Assembly (NCBI RefSeq): GCF_011170125.1
Contig: NZ_BLLN01000003.1
Coordinates: 620,001-684,000, forward strand
Source of the DNA: Streptomyces diastaticus subsp. diastaticus
GTDB lineage: Bacteria > Actinomycetota > Actinomycetes > Streptomycetales > Streptomycetaceae
DNA length: 64,000 nucleotides
Direction: 5' to 3'
Part shown: positions 18,706 through 28,050 of the stretch, piece by piece
Layout: each line of letters starts with the position of its first letter
Numbering within the stretch: position 1 is the stretch's first letter
Program-made: the position numbers and the translations under genes
Notes under the pieces: model-generated
The model's input: the letters and a program-made list of their open reading frames with translations, nothing else
Told to the model about the DNA's origin: nothing
Databases searched by the model: none

Positions 18706-19740
18706 ATGGTCCCCGGGCCCCTCGCGCCGCCGCGTCCCCCGCAACGGCAATGTCGCGGCCACTTCGATGCGGACCCCGTCGCGCGCCTGGAGGAACTGGC
18801 CGAGCGGATCGTCGCTGATCCGGTCCCACGGGAAGGAGGTGGCGCGGGTGCCGATCAGCCGGGCCTGTTCCAGCGCCTCGCCCCACCGTTCCAGGCGGAT
18901 CAGCACGTAGAAGAGGACGTTGCGGACCTCGGCGGGCCACGGGTCGCCCGCCGGGTACTCGGCGGAGAGGCCGATGGCCGTGTCGGCGGCCGCGTCCAGC
19001 CGCTCGCGCAGAACGGGACCGCCCCGCCCGGGCGCGTCGGGGCCCGCGTGCAGCGCGCCGAACGCGGCCCGCACCGGCAGTCCCCGCACCAGGGAGCCGG
19101 GCAGCGCGTCCTCGGCGGCGCGCTCGGCGAAGGCGAACGACTCGCGGTGCGAGCCGAACCAGGCGGCCGACAGGTACTGGAGCGCCGCCACATGGCAGCC
19201 GTAGTGGTACGAGGAGCGGCGCACCGCCTGCTCCCAGCGCGCCTCGAACTCGGTGTGCGGGGCGCCGGTGCCGCGGGCGTGGTCGAGCGCGATCCGCCAG
19301 GGGACCGGGTCCGCGGGCTCGGCGCGGGCGGCGGCGGCGATGAGCGGGGTGACGTCGTGCAGGAGTTCGGCGCGGGCGGGCGACTCCCAGCCGCGCCGGA
19401 CGGCGAGTTCGGCGCGGATCAGCGCCACGTCGGGGTCGTGCGGCGCCGCGTACTGCCAGGCGTCGAACCACTCGGGCCGGTTGCGGGCGAAGGCGGCGAG
19501 ACGCTGCACCTGCCGGTCGCGGGTCTCCCAGGCGGCGGCCTCGCGGCTGGCGGCGAGGGCGGCGGCGGCCGGACGGTGGTCGCCGAGCCCGGCCGCCGCC
19601 AGCGCCGGAGTGAGCCGGTCGTCGGGCAGGTCGAGGTAGACCTCCTCGTCGGGAGGCAGCCCGGCGGCGAGGCGGGGCGTGTGGGTCACCATCCGGGCCG
19701 TCCGGATCAGCGCTTGCAGCAGGGCCATCGTGCCGACCAT
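18703..19740 (-). CDS. Hypothetical protein, helical-repeat-like
   Basis: A 345-residue soluble protein rich in Ala, Arg and Trp, predicted mostly helical. Phrases such as RPEWFDAWQYAAPHDPDVALIRAELAVRRGWESPARAEL and RWGEALEQARLIG look like TPR-type helix pairs, but no consensus repeat is clear. No catalytic motif, signal peptide or membrane segment is seen. Two starts are possible (19740 and 19728), and neither has a good ribosome binding site. It lies just upstream of the LON-domain gene. Such proteins are conserved in Streptomyces without assigned function as far as I know. The 163-base gap upstream (19741-19903) is slightly AT-richer and probably holds its promoter. Confidence 0.75.
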   Translation of the reverse strand: MVGTMALLQALIRTARMVTHTPRLAAGLPPDEEVYLDLPDDRLTPALAAAGLGDHRPAAAALAASREAAAWETRDRQVQRLAAFARNRPEWFDAWQYAAPHDPDVALIRAELAVRRGWESPARAELLHDVTPLIAAAARAEPADPVPWRIALDHARGTGAPHTEFEARWEQAVRRSSYHYGCHVAALQYLSAAWFGSHRESFAFAERAAEDALPGSLVRGLPVRAAFGALHAGPDAPGRGGPVLRERLDAAADTAIGLSAEYPAGDPWPAEVRNVLFYVLIRLERWGEALEQARLIGTRATSFPWDRISDDPLGQFLQARDGVRIEVAATLPLRGTRRREGPGDH

Positions 19741-19903
19741 TGAAAACCGCAGGTCGGGCCTGGGCCAGAGAGTCCGGGTGACGCTTTCGTATCGGTCGAA
19801 GGGTTGCCTCGGCGATGGTCAAGAGAAGGTAAAGAAGGGTGGTGTGTGGCACGTCGGGGCGCGTCCGGCGCGCGCCGGACGCGCCGTGCCCCGCTTCCGG
19901 GCG

Positions 19904-21475
19904 TCAGCTCCGGCGCAGCAGCCGCGTCGCGCCCGCCGCCACCGTCGTGGCGAGGACCCAGCCCAGCAGGATCAGCAGGGCGGTGACCCACTGCCAGGGG
20001 CCGTCCAGTTGCCAGTAGCCGGTCTGGCCCAGGTCGATGACGGGCAGCAGCAGGTCGAGGGTGAAGAGGGAGGCGCTCCACGGCGGATGCTCGTCGTCCT
20101 TGATCGGAGCGGGGTCGACCTGGGCGAAGGCCAGCGCGCTGACCGCCCAGAGCACCGCCATCCACAGCGCCGCCCGTCCCGGCCGGTAGCCGTAGGCCAC
20201 CGTCCAGTCCTGGAGGTATCCCCACGCCGTCCCCGTCAGCCCCAGCGTCTCGCGGCGCCGGCGCTGCTTGGCGAGGAGCACCTCGCGGGCGTCCGCGTCC
20301 TCCCCGCCGGCCCGCAGCACCGTCGCCAGCAGCTCGTACGGCTCCGGGTTGTACTCCGGGGTGGCCGCCTCCACCCAGGTCAGCCGCTCGGCGAGGGTGA
20401 AGCGGCCGCGCGGCACCAGGTTGTCGTAGGTGAAGCCGCCCATCGCCAGGCCGCCCAGCCCGGGCCAGCTCTGCGTCTGGTCCATCAGGTTGCCGACGCG
20501 GGCCCCCGAGAGCACCACCCGGCCCTGCGCCGGGCGCTCGCAGAGGAACCGCAGCTCCGGCGTCTGCATCCGGCGCATCGACAGCTCCTGGTACTCCTCC
20601 ATCACGAACCGCGCCTGGTCGAGGTCGACGGCGTCGCCCACCCGCCCGTCGTCCAGCCGCACCCCGCCCCGGCACTCGAAGCGCTGCACCCGCGTGCCGC
20701 GCGCCGGGGTCGTCCCGCTGGTCAGCGCCGGGTTCCCGACGCCCGCCGGGGTCAGGTAGAGGGTGCGGCCCACGGTCAGCTGCGGGGCGTTGAGCGCGCG
20801 GCGGCCGTACGGGTTGGACAGGCGGCTGCCGCGCAGGCTCAGCGACACCCCGATCTGGGCGCCGCGCAGGCTCACCTCGCCGTGCGCCTCCATCATCTCG
20901 GCCTGGAAGTCCTGGCCGACCGAGAGTCCGTCGCCCAGCAGTGAGGTGCCGCGCCGGTCCCGGTGCACCACCGCCTGGTTCAGCAGCAGGTCGGTGCCGA
21001 TCTGGGCGTCGGTCAGCCGCACCCCGCGGTGCACCCGGCAGCGGGGCAGGTGCAGGTCGCCCTCGGTGTGCAGGCGGGCCGCCTCCAGGCGGGGCAGCGA
21101 GCAGTCGACCATCCGCAGCGTGGTGAACCGCGTCTCCGGCAGCAGCACCTCCTTCTCGAACCGGCAGTCGATCAGCTCGACGTACGGCTCGACGGTGCCG
21201 CCCGCCAGGTCCAGCACGTCGGTGATCTGCACCCCGGCCAGCTTCAGCGAGGAGACCCGGCCGGGCAGCGGGTCGGGGCCGTGCAGCAGCAGCAGGCTGA
21301 TCACGCGGGCGCGGACCGTGCGCTCCTCGCCCCACGGCAGCCCGCCGTGCGGATCGTCCAGCGCGGCCTCACCGGCCCGCAGGTCGTAGGTGCTGCCGTT
21401 GCGGAACGCCTGCCACATCCCGTACTCGGCGGCCGTCAGGCCCTGTGGCGGCTCACCGCCCTGTTCGGTGGACAC
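19904..21475 (-). CDS. Membrane protein with pentapeptide-like beta-helix domain
   Basis: A 523-residue protein starting at GTG 21475, with GGGAGG seven bases upstream. Residues about 60-390 have short repeating units of the type VRLTDAQIGTDLLLNQ and VSLRGAQIGVSLSLRG, which resemble pentapeptide (A/D)-x-x-L-x-x right-handed beta-helix repeats. The C-terminal 130 residues contain about three hydrophobic segments, ending RLLRRS. Homologues are often labelled oxidoreductase, but I see no cofactor motif to support that. It may be a membrane-tethered scaffold or binding protein. It faces hisD across a divergent gap of 227 bases. Confidence 0.8.
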   Translation of the reverse strand: MSTEQGGEPPQGLTAAEYGMWQAFRNGSTYDLRAGEAALDDPHGGLPWGEERTVRARVISLLLLHGPDPLPGRVSSLKLAGVQITDVLDLAGGTVEPYVELIDCRFEKEVLLPETRFTTLRMVDCSLPRLEAARLHTEGDLHLPRCRVHRGVRLTDAQIGTDLLLNQAVVHRDRRGTSLLGDGLSVGQDFQAEMMEAHGEVSLRGAQIGVSLSLRGSRLSNPYGRRALNAPQLTVGRTLYLTPAGVGNPALTSGTTPARGTRVQRFECRGGVRLDDGRVGDAVDLDQARFVMEEYQELSMRRMQTPELRFLCERPAQGRVVLSGARVGNLMDQTQSWPGLGGLAMGGFTYDNLVPRGRFTLAERLTWVEAATPEYNPEPYELLATVLRAGGEDADAREVLLAKQRRRRETLGLTGTAWGYLQDWTVAYGYRPGRAALWMAVLWAVSALAFAQVDPAPIKDDEHPPWSASLFTLDLLLPVIDLGQTGYWQLDGPWQWVTALLILLGWVLATTVAAGATRLLRRS

Positions 21476-21644
21476 GCGCCTGCCTCCCCGTGCTGTGCCG
21501 CGTACTCCTCGACGGGGCGGGCCCGCCCCGAGCGCGGCGCCGACGGGGACGGGGCCCGTGTGCCCACCGGGGCGGGCTCCCACCCCGGTGATGCCCGCTG
21601 AGTGACGAATTGAACGCCCATCGTCACGGAATGTGTCCGGCGGG

Positions 21645-21663
21645 CGTATCACACGGTGATACG
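21645..21663. promoter_or_regulatory. Palindrome upstream of hisD, possible operator
   Basis: CGTATCAC and GTGATACG form perfect 8-base arms around ACG. The centre is 40 bases before the hisD -10 box and just upstream of the expected -35 position. The location suits a regulator of the his operon or of the divergent gene. The binding protein is unknown. Confidence 0.5.
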
Positions 21664-21690
21664 GGGCGCCGGTGACCTGAGGCGGTCTGA

Positions 21691-21696
21691 GAGAAT
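21691..21696 (+). promoter_or_regulatory. -10 box of the his operon
   Basis: GAGAAT is six bases before the hisD GTG. No ribosome binding site lies between, so hisD is probably translated from a leaderless mRNA. Confidence 0.5.
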
Positions 21697-21702
21697 TGCC
21701 GT

Positions 21703-23025
21703 GTGATCTCTCGTATCGACCTGCGCGGCGAGGCCCTTCCCGAGGGCCCGGCCCTGCGCGCTCTGCTGCCCCGTGCCGACTTCGACGTGACGGCCGCCCT
21801 GGAGAAGGTGCGGCCGATCTGCGAGGACGTGCACCATCGCGGCGACGCGGCGCTGATCGAGTACGCCCAGCGGTTCGACCAGGTCACCCTGGAGCACGTC
21901 CGGGTCCCCGCCGAAGCCCTCACCGAGGCGCTCGCCGGGCTCACCGAGGAGGTCCGCGCGGCCCTGGAGGAGTCGATCCGGCGGGCCCGCACCGTCCACC
22001 GCGCCCAGCGCCGCACCCCGCACACCACCCAGGTCGTCCCCGGCGGCACCGTCACCGAGAAGTGGGTCCCCGTCGACCGCGTCGGGCTGTACGCTCCCGG
22101 CGGCCGCTCGGTCTACCCCTCGTCCGTGATCATGAACGCGGTCCCGGCGCAGGAGGCCGGCGTCCCCTCCGTCGCGCTCGCCTCGCCGCCGCAGGCCGAG
22201 TTCGGCGGCCTGCCGCACCCGACGATCCTCGCCGCCTGCGCCCTGCTCGGCATCGACGAGGTCTACGCCGCGGGCGGCGCCACCGCCGTCGCGATGTTCG
22301 CGTACGGCACCGAGTCCTGCCCCCCGGCCCGCATGGTCACCGGGCCGGGCAACATCTGGGTGGCCGCCGCCAAGCGCTACTTCACCGGCCTCATCGGCAT
22401 CGACACCGAGGCCGGGCCGACCGAGATCGCCGTCCTCGCCGACGACACCGCCGACCCGGCGCACGTCGCCGCCGACCTGATCAGCCAGGCCGAGCACGAC
22501 CCGCTGGCCGCCGCCGTCCTCGTCACCGACTCCGAGGCCCTCGCGGACGCCGTGGAGAAGGAACTGGCCGTCCAGGTCCCCGCGACCCGGCACGTCGAGG
22601 ACCGCATCGCGCCCGCCCTCGCCGGACGCCAGTCCGCGCTGGTCCTCGTCGACGGCCTGGAGGACGGCCTCAAGGTGGTCGACGCCTACGGGGCCGAGCA
22701 CCTCGAGGTCCAGACCGCCGACGCCGCCGCCGTCGCCGACCGGGTCCGCAACGCCGGCGCGGTCTTCGTCGGCCCCTGGGCGCCGGTCTCCCTCGGTGAC
22801 TACTGCGCCGGCTCCAACCACGTGCTGCCCACCGGCGGCTGCGCCTGCCACTCCTCGGGCCTGTCCGTGCAGTCCTTCCTGCGCGGCATCCACGTCGTGG
22901 ACTACAGCCGCGAGGCGCTGGCCGACGTCGCCCGGCACGTCGTCACCCTCGCCGAGGCCGAGGACCTGCCCGCGCACGGCGCGGCGGTGAAGGCCCGGTT
23001 CGACTGGAAGGTCCCCCAGCAGTGA
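21703..23025 (+). CDS. hisD: Histidinol dehydrogenase
   Basis: A 440-residue enzyme starting at GTG 21703. It oxidises L-histidinol to L-histidine in two NAD+-dependent steps, the last of the pathway. [14 protein letters not shown] and the zinc-site regions (LISQAEHDP and the [22 protein letters not shown] block) are intact. It is the first gene of the his operon. Its stop overlaps hisC in GTGA. The likely leaderless start and the palindrome upstream are the only visible control signals; there is no room for a histidine leader peptide or T-box. Confidence 0.97.
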   Translation: MISRIDLRGEALPEGPALRALLPRADFDVTAALEKVRPICEDVHHRGDAALIEYAQRFDQVTLEHVRVPAEALTEALAGLTEEVRAALEESIRRARTVHRAQRRTPHTTQVVPGGTVTEKWVPVDRVGLYAPGGRSVYPSSVIMNAVPAQEAGVPSVALASPPQAEFGGLPHPTILAACALLGIDEVYAAGGATAVAMFAYGTESCPPARMVTGPGNIWVAAAKRYFTGLIGIDTEAGPTEIAVLADDTADPAHVAADLISQAEHDPLAAAVLVTDSEALADAVEKELAVQVPATRHVEDRIAPALAGRQSALVLVDGLEDGLKVVDAYGAEHLEVQTADAAAVADRVRNAGAVFVGPWAPVSLGDYCAGSNHVLPTGGCACHSSGLSVQSFLRGIHVVDYSREALADVARHVVTLAEAEDLPAHGAAVKARFDWKVPQQ

Positions 23026-24164
23026 GCACCGCCCTGACCCTGGACCAGCTCCCCGTCCGCGAGGAGCTGCGCGGCAAGTCCCCGTACGGCGCCCCCCAGC
23101 TCGACGTGCCGGTCCGGCTCAACACCAACGAGAACCCCTACCCGCTGCCCGAGCCGCTGGTGGCGCGGATCGCCGAGCGGGTCGCCGAGGCCGCCCGCGC
23201 CCTCAACCGCTACCCGGACCGCGACGCCGTCGAGCTGCGCACCGAGCTGGCCCGCTACCTCACCCGTACCGGCGGCCACCCGGTCGCCTTCGAGCAGGTC
23301 TGGGCGGCCAACGGCTCCAACGAGGTGCTCCAGCAGCTCCTCCAGGCGTTCGGCGGGCCCGGCCGCACCGCGCTGGGCTTCGAGCCCTCGTACTCGATGC
23401 ACAGCCTCATCGCGCGCGGGACCAACACCGGCTGGGTCTCCGGGCCGCGTCGTGAGGACTTCACCATCGACGTGGAGGCGGCCCGGCGGGCCATCGCCGA
23501 GCACCGGCCCGACGTGGTCTTCATCACCTCGCCCAACAACCCGACCGGCACCGCCGTCGACCGCGAGACCGTCCTCGCGCTGCACGACGCGGCGCAGGCC
23601 GTGAAGCCGGCCATGGTCGTGGTGGACGAGGCGTACGTCGAGTTCAGCCACGGCGCCTCGCTGCTGCCGCTGCTGGCGGGCCGGCCGCACCTGGTGGTCT
23701 CCCGCACCATGTCGAAGGCGTTCGGCGCCGCCGGACTGCGCCTCGGCTACCTCGCCGCCGACCCGGCCGTGGTCGACGCCCTCCAGCTGGTCCGTCTGCC
23801 GTACCACCTCTCGGCCGTCAACCAGGCCACCGCGCTCGCCGCCCTGGAGTACACCGACACGCTGCTCGGCTACGTCGACCGGCTCAAGGCCGAACGCGAC
23901 CGCGTCGTCGACGGGCTGCGCGCGCTGGGCCTCGAGGTCACCGACTCCGACGCCAACTTCGTCCAGTTCGGCCGTTTCGAGGGCCCCGGCGGCCAGCACG
24001 CCGTCTGGCAGGGCCTCCTCGACCACGGCGTCCTGGTCCGCGACAACGGCGTGCCCGGCCGGCTGCGTGTCAGTACCGGAACCCCCGAAGAGAACACCGC
24101 TTTCCTCGAAGCGGTGCGCGAGGTGGTCGCCGACCACCCCAAGAGCAAGGAGCAGTTGTCATGA
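23022..24164 (+). CDS. hisC: Histidinol-phosphate aminotransferase
   Basis: A 380-residue fold-type I PLP enzyme. It transfers the amino group of glutamate to imidazole-acetol phosphate, giving histidinol phosphate. [17 protein letters not shown] holds the Schiff-base Lys, and SPNNPTG and [10 protein letters not shown] are the usual cofactor-site blocks. The GTG start overlaps the hisD stop, and the stop overlaps hisB in ATGA, so translation is coupled on both sides. The length is normal. Confidence 0.97.
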   Translation: MSTALTLDQLPVREELRGKSPYGAPQLDVPVRLNTNENPYPLPEPLVARIAERVAEAARALNRYPDRDAVELRTELARYLTRTGGHPVAFEQVWAANGSNEVLQQLLQAFGGPGRTALGFEPSYSMHSLIARGTNTGWVSGPRREDFTIDVEAARRAIAEHRPDVVFITSPNNPTGTAVDRETVLALHDAAQAVKPAMVVVDEAYVEFSHGASLLPLLAGRPHLVVSRTMSKAFGAAGLRLGYLAADPAVVDALQLVRLPYHLSAVNQATALAALEYTDTLLGYVDRLKAERDRVVDGLRALGLEVTDSDANFVQFGRFEGPGGQHAVWQGLLDHGVLVRDNGVPGRLRVSTGTPEENTAFLEAVREVVADHPKSKEQLS

Positions 24165-24754
24165 GCCGCGTCGGGCGCGTGGAGCGCACCACCAAGGAGA
24201 CCTCGGTCCTGGTCGAGATCGACCTCGACGGCACCGGGCAGGTCGATGTCGCCACCGGCGTCGGCTTCTACGACCACATGCTCGACCAAATCGGCCGCCA
24301 CGGCCTCTTCGACCTGCGGGTCAAGACCGACGGCGACCTGCACATCGACACCCACCACACCATCGAGGACACCGCGCTGGCCCTCGGTGCCGCCTTCAGG
24401 CAGGCCCTCGGCGACAAGGTCGGCATCTACCGCTTCGGCAACTGCACCGTGCCGCTGGACGAATCCCTCGCCCAGGTCACCGTGGACCTCTCCGGCCGCC
24501 CGTACCTGGTGCACACCGAGCCGGAGAACATGGCGCCGATGATCGGCAGCTACGACACCACGATGACCCGGCACATCCTGGAGTCGTTCGTCGCCCAGGC
24601 GCAGATCGCCCTGCACGTCCACGTCCCGTACGGCCGCAACGCGCACCACATCGTGGAGTGCCAGTTCAAGGCGCTCGCCCGCGCCCTGCGGTACGCCTGC
24701 GAGCGCGACACCCGGGCGGCCGGAATCATTCCCTCCACGAAGGGTGCCCTGTAA
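24161..24754 (+). CDS. hisB: Imidazoleglycerol-phosphate dehydratase
   Basis: A 197-residue monofunctional dehydratase without the HAD phosphatase domain found in E. coli HisB. The two metal-binding blocks are [14 protein letters not shown] and [15 protein letters not shown], each with an HHxxE pattern for the Mn2+ cluster. It forms 24-mers in known homologues. ATG 24161 overlaps the hisC stop. The next ORF begins two bases after its stop. Confidence 0.97.
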   Translation: MSRVGRVERTTKETSVLVEIDLDGTGQVDVATGVGFYDHMLDQIGRHGLFDLRVKTDGDLHIDTHHTIEDTALALGAAFRQALGDKVGIYRFGNCTVPLDESLAQVTVDLSGRPYLVHTEPENMAPMIGSYDTTMTRHILESFVAQAQIALHVHVPYGRNAHHIVECQFKALARALRYACERDTRAAGIIPSTKGAL

Positions 24755-24756
24755 CC

Positions 24757-24921
24757 GTGAACGGTGTCTCCACCGCGCTGATCGTGCTCGGCCTGTTCTT
24801 CCTCGGCGGCGTCTACTCCTTCTACAAGCAGAAGCTGCCCACCGGCATCCTCGTGGTGCTCGGCATCGGCGCGGCCATGTCCCTCACCGCGGGCGTGCTG
24901 CGCCTGGACGTCTGGGGGTGA
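24757..24921 (+). CDS. Small two-helix membrane protein in the his operon
   Basis: A 54-residue protein starting at GTG 24757, with two hydrophobic helices (about 5-21 and 31-48) joined by a short basic turn (YKQKLP). It lies two bases after hisB and just before hisH, entirely within the operon. A small membrane protein at this place is a regular feature of Streptomyces his clusters. Its function is not known; nothing links it to a step of histidine synthesis. Confidence 0.8.
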   Translation: MNGVSTALIVLGLFFLGGVYSFYKQKLPTGILVVLGIGAAMSLTAGVLRLDVWG

Positions 24922-24925
24922 TGTG

Positions 24926-25564
24926 ATGACCGGCAAGAACGTCGTCGTCCTCGACTACGGCTTCGGCAACGTCCGCTCCGCCGAGCGGGCCCTCGCCCGG
25001 GCCGGCGCCGAGGTCGAGATCACCCGCGACTACGACCGAGCCATGAACGCCGACGGCCTCCTGGTCCCCGGCGTCGGTGCCTTCGCCTCCTGCATGGCGG
25101 GACTCAAGGAGGCCCGCGGCGACTGGATCATCGGCCGCCGGCTCTCCGGCGGCCGCCCCGTCATGGGCATCTGCGTGGGCATGCAGGTCCTCTTCGAGCG
25201 CGGCATCGAGCACGGCACCGAGGCCGAGGGCCTGGACGAGTGGCCCGGCACGGTCGGCCCGCTCAAGGCCGAGGTCGTCCCCCACATGGGGTGGAACACC
25301 GTACGGGCGCCCGCCGGCTCCCGCCTCTTCCAGGGCGTGGACCCCGACGAGCGCTTCTACTTCGTCCACTCCTACGCGGTGCACGACTGGAGCCTGGAGG
25401 TCACCAACCCGGCGATGCGCGCTCCGCACGTCACCTGGTCCACCTACGGCGAGCCGTTCGTCGCAGCCGTGGAGAACGGCGCCCTGTGGGCCACCCAGTT
25501 CCACCCCGAGAAGTCCGGCGACGCCGGAGCCCAGCTCCTCACCAACTGGATCGAGACCCTCTGA
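24926..25564 (+). CDS. hisH: Imidazole glycerol phosphate synthase, glutaminase subunit
   Basis: A 212-residue class I glutamine amidotransferase. The nucleophile Cys is in [11 protein letters not shown], and the His and Glu of the triad are in QFHPEKSG. It supplies ammonia to HisF, which is encoded two genes downstream. ATG 24926 or GTG 24923 may be used; GGGGG at 24914-24918 suits either. It ends two bases before priA. Confidence 0.96.
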   Translation: MTGKNVVVLDYGFGNVRSAERALARAGAEVEITRDYDRAMNADGLLVPGVGAFASCMAGLKEARGDWIIGRRLSGGRPVMGICVGMQVLFERGIEHGTEAEGLDEWPGTVGPLKAEVVPHMGWNTVRAPAGSRLFQGVDPDERFYFVHSYAVHDWSLEVTNPAMRAPHVTWSTYGEPFVAAVENGALWATQFHPEKSGDAGAQLLTNWIETL

Positions 25565-25566
25565 TC

Positions 25567-26292
25567 ATGGCCAAGCAGCTCGAACTCCTCCCCGCCGTCG
25601 ACGTCCGCGACGGCCAGGCCGTCCGCCTGGTCCACGGTGAGTCCGGCACGGAGACCTCCTACGGCTCGCCGCTGGAGGCCGCCCTCGCCTGGCAGCGTTC
25701 CGGTGCCGAGTGGCTGCACCTCGTCGACCTCGACGCGGCCTTCGGCACCGGCGACAACCGGCAGCTCATCGCCGAGGTCGCCGGCGCCATGGACATCAAG
25801 GTGGAACTCTCCGGCGGCATCCGCGACGACGACACCCTCGCCGCCGCCCTCGCCACCGGCTGCACCCGGGTCAACCTCGGCACCGCCGCCCTGGAGACCC
25901 CCGAGTGGGTCGCCAAGGTCATCGCCGACCACGGCGACCGCGTCGCCGTCGGCCTCGACGTGCGCGGCACCACCCTGCGCGGCCGCGGCTGGACCCGCGA
26001 CGGCGGCGACCTCTACGAGACGCTGGCCCGCCTCGACTCCGAGGGCTGCGCCCGGTACGTCGTCACCGACATCGCCAAGGACGGCACCCTCCAGGGCCCC
26101 AACCTGGAGCTGCTGAGGAACGTCTGCGCCGTTACCGACCGGCCCGTCGTCGCCTCCGGCGGCGTCTCCTCCCTGGACGACCTGCGCGCACTCGCCTCCC
26201 TGGTGGACGAGGGCGTCGAGGGCGCCATCGTCGGCAAGGCCCTCTACGCCGAGGCGTTCACCCTCGAAGAGGCCCTCAAGGCCGTGGCATGA
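25567..26292 (+). CDS. priA: Phosphoribosyl isomerase A (HisA and TrpF activities)
   Basis: A 241-residue (beta-alpha)8 barrel. The first catalytic Asp is in [16 protein letters not shown] and the second acidic residue in [14 protein letters not shown]; phosphate-binding loops are [10 protein letters not shown] and VASGGVSS. In Streptomyces and mycobacteria this family isomerises both ProFAR (histidine) and PRA (tryptophan). No trpF occurs in this window although trpE, trpC, trpB and trpA do, which fits the dual role. Its stop overlaps the next small ORF in ATGA. Confidence 0.95.
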   Translation: MAKQLELLPAVDVRDGQAVRLVHGESGTETSYGSPLEAALAWQRSGAEWLHLVDLDAAFGTGDNRQLIAEVAGAMDIKVELSGGIRDDDTLAAALATGCTRVNLGTAALETPEWVAKVIADHGDRVAVGLDVRGTTLRGRGWTRDGGDLYETLARLDSEGCARYVVTDIAKDGTLQGPNLELLRNVCAVTDRPVVASGGVSSLDDLRALASLVDEGVEGAIVGKALYAEAFTLEEALKAVA

Positions 26293-26561
26293 CCTTTGCG
26301 GAAGGCGGCCGGGAACCGATCCGCGAGACCGCCTCCGGCGACCCGTGCGAGCAGATCCCGACCGCCTTCCGCGCCGCCCTCGCCGCCCGAGGGGGTGCCC
26401 GGACGTACCTCTGGCGCGCCCGCGGCACCGAGACGGCGGGGCGTGCCCGTCACGCACTGTCCGACGCGGTCCGACCGACCGCGCCCATGATCACCGTCCC
26501 CGGCATCACCGGCCCCCGACCGGTCGTGGTGGCCGGGGCGTACCGAGGAGCTGCCCGATGA
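26289..26561 (+). CDS. Hypothetical 90-residue protein between priA and hisF
   Basis: An ORF fixed by 4-base ATGA overlaps at both ends: its ATG overlaps the priA stop and its TGA overlaps the hisF ATG. That arrangement argues for translation even though the sequence is not recognisable. The product is rich in Ala, Arg, Pro and Thr with no membrane segment, Cys or clear domain. An unnamed ORF occurs at this position in other Streptomyces his operons. It could simply couple translation through to hisF, or act on the isomerase or synthase; both are inference. Confidence 0.6.
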   Translation: MTFAEGGREPIRETASGDPCEQIPTAFRAALAARGGARTYLWRARGTETAGRARHALSDAVRPTAPMITVPGITGPRPVVVAGAYRGAAR

Positions 26562-27313
26562 CCCTCGCGGTCCGAGTCATCCCCTGCCTGGACGTGGACA
26601 GCGGCCGCGTCGTCAAGGGGGTCAACTTCCAGAACCTGCGGGACGCCGGCGACCCCGTCGAGATGGCCAAGGTCTACGACGCCGAAGGCGCCGACGAACT
26701 GACCTTCCTCGACATCACCGCCTCCTCCGGCAACCGCGAGACCACCTACGACGTGGTCCGCCGCACCGCCGAGCAGGTCTTCATCCCGCTCACCGTCGGC
26801 GGCGGCGTCCGCACCGCCGAGGACGTGGACAAGCTGCTGCGCGCCGGGGCCGACAAGGTGGGCGTCAACACCGCGGCCATCGCCCGCCCGGAGCTGATCC
26901 GCGAGATCGCCGAGCGCTTCGGCCGCCAGGTCCTCGTCCTGTCCGTCGACGCCCGCCGGGCAGAGGGCGGCGGTTTCGAGGTCACCACCCACGGCGGCCG
27001 CCGTGGCACCGGCGTCGACGCCGTCGAGTGGGCCCACCGGGCCGCCGAACTGGGGGCCGGGGAGATCCTGCTCAACTCCATGGACGCCGACGGCACCAAG
27101 GACGGCTACGACCTGGAGATGATCACCCAGGTCCGCCGCCACGTCACCGTGCCCGTCATCGCCTCGGGCGGCGCCGGCCGCGTCAGCGACTTCGCCCCCG
27201 CCGTCGAGGCCGGCGCCGACGCGGTCCTCGCCGCCTCGGTCTTCCACTTCGGCGAACTGCGCATCGGTGAGGTCAAGAGCGCCCTGAAGGACGCGGGCCG
27301 CCCGGTGCGCTGA
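26558..27313 (+). CDS. hisF: Imidazole glycerol phosphate synthase, cyclase subunit
   Basis: A 251-residue (beta-alpha)8 barrel. The catalytic Asp pair is in [14 protein letters not shown] and VLSVDARR; phosphate loops are [10 protein letters not shown] and [10 protein letters not shown]. With HisH it makes imidazoleglycerol phosphate and AICAR. The ATG at 26558 has a GAGGAG ribosome binding site at 26545-26550, seven bases upstream, and also overlaps the preceding ORF. It is the last gene of the main his operon; hisI is separate at 29745, and hisG/hisE are not in the window. A weak one-mismatch hairpin follows at about 27327-27348. Confidence 0.97.
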   Translation: MTLAVRVIPCLDVDSGRVVKGVNFQNLRDAGDPVEMAKVYDAEGADELTFLDITASSGNRETTYDVVRRTAEQVFIPLTVGGGVRTAEDVDKLLRAGADKVGVNTAAIARPELIREIAERFGRQVLVLSVDARRAEGGGFEVTTHGGRRGTGVDAVEWAHRAAELGAGEILLNSMDADGTKDGYDLEMITQVRRHVTVPVIASGGAGRVSDFAPAVEAGADAVLAASVFHFGELRIGEVKSALKDAGRPVR

Positions 27314-27361
27314 GCACGCCCCACCCCCGGTTCTGGCGGAACGGGGGAGCGGGGGCCCTTG

Positions 27362-27375
27362 TGGGAGCGCTCCCA
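27362..27375. promoter_or_regulatory. Perfect CebR-type operator
   Basis: TGGGAGCGCTCCCA, a 14-base perfect palindrome, is identical to the published consensus for CebR, the LacI-family repressor of cellobiose uptake in Streptomyces. It lies in the -35/-10 spacer region, seven bases before a GAGAAT -10 box, where bound repressor would block transcription of the GNAT gene. Confidence 0.75.
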
Positions 27376-27382
27376 GCCGGCC

Positions 27383-27388
27383 GAGAAT
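27383..27388 (+). promoter_or_regulatory. -10 box of the GNAT gene at 27394
   Basis: GAGAAT is five bases before ATG 27394, with no ribosome binding site; probably leaderless. Confidence 0.45.
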
Positions 27389-27393
27389 CACGT

Positions 27394-28029
27394 ATGGCCA
27401 CTGCGGCAGCGCCACGTCCGTACCGCCCGGCGGACCGGGAGGCGCTCATCGACATCTGCGTACGCACCGGCCACGAAGGCGGTGACGCGCGCCCCTACTA
27501 CCCCGACCACGAACTGCTCCCCAGCATCTTCGCCGAGCCCTACGCCGTCCTCGAACCGGAGCTGGCCTTCGTGGTGGAGAACGGCGGCCGGGCCGTCGGC
27601 TACGTGCTGGGGACGGCGGACACGGCGGCCTTCGCCCGGCGCTTCCGCCAGGAGTGGCTGCCCCGGGTGGCCGCCCGCCACCCGGCGCCCGCCGGGCCCC
27701 CGGCGACCCCCGCCGAGGTGATGCGCGACCTGCTCCACCGCCCCGAGCGGATGGTCCTGGGGGAGCTGGACGCGTACCCCGCCCACCTCCACATCGACCT
27801 GCTCCCCGGCCACCAGCGCCAGGGCCACGGGCGGCGGCTGATGGCGGCGTACCTCGACGCCCTGCGGGCCCGCAGGGTGAGCGGTGTCCACCTGGGTATG
27901 GTCACCGCCAACACCCCGGCCCGCGCCTTCCACGACCGCCTGGGCTTCCACGAGATCCCGGTGGCGGACCCCGGGCCGCTCACCTACCTGGGCCTGCGGC
28001 TGGACCGACCCGGCCCGTCCGTCCGGTAG
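27394..28029 (+). CDS. GNAT acetyltransferase under a CebR-type operator
   Basis: A 211-residue GNAT protein starting at ATG 27394. The acetyl-CoA loop is LPGHQRQGHGRRLM near residue 147, and the C-terminal ANTPARAFHDRLGFHEIP is typical. The layout, with a long insert between strands (about 60-120) and the HLHIDLLPGHQRQGHG block, recalls the GNAT domain attached to eukaryotic O-GlcNAcases and its Streptomyces homologues. That similarity is from memory and needs alignment. The operator at 27362-27375 suggests expression when cello-oligosaccharides are present. Transcription ends at a hairpin shared with the convergent panE-like gene. Confidence 0.88.
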   Translation: MATAAAPRPYRPADREALIDICVRTGHEGGDARPYYPDHELLPSIFAEPYAVLEPELAFVVENGGRAVGYVLGTADTAAFARRFRQEWLPRVAARHPAPAGPPATPAEVMRDLLHRPERMVLGELDAYPAHLHIDLLPGHQRQGHGRRLMAAYLDALRARRVSGVHLGMVTANTPARAFHDRLGFHEIPVADPGPLTYLGLRLDRPGPSVR

Positions 28030-28040
28030 AAGGACGGGCC
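28012..28040. terminator. Bidirectional hairpin between GNAT and PanE-like genes
   Basis: GGCCCGTCC (28012-28020) pairs with GGACGGGCC (28032-28040) around an 11-base loop. The left arm lies within the last codons of the GNAT gene. Confidence 0.6.
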
Positions 28041-28050
28041 CGGGCCGGGT

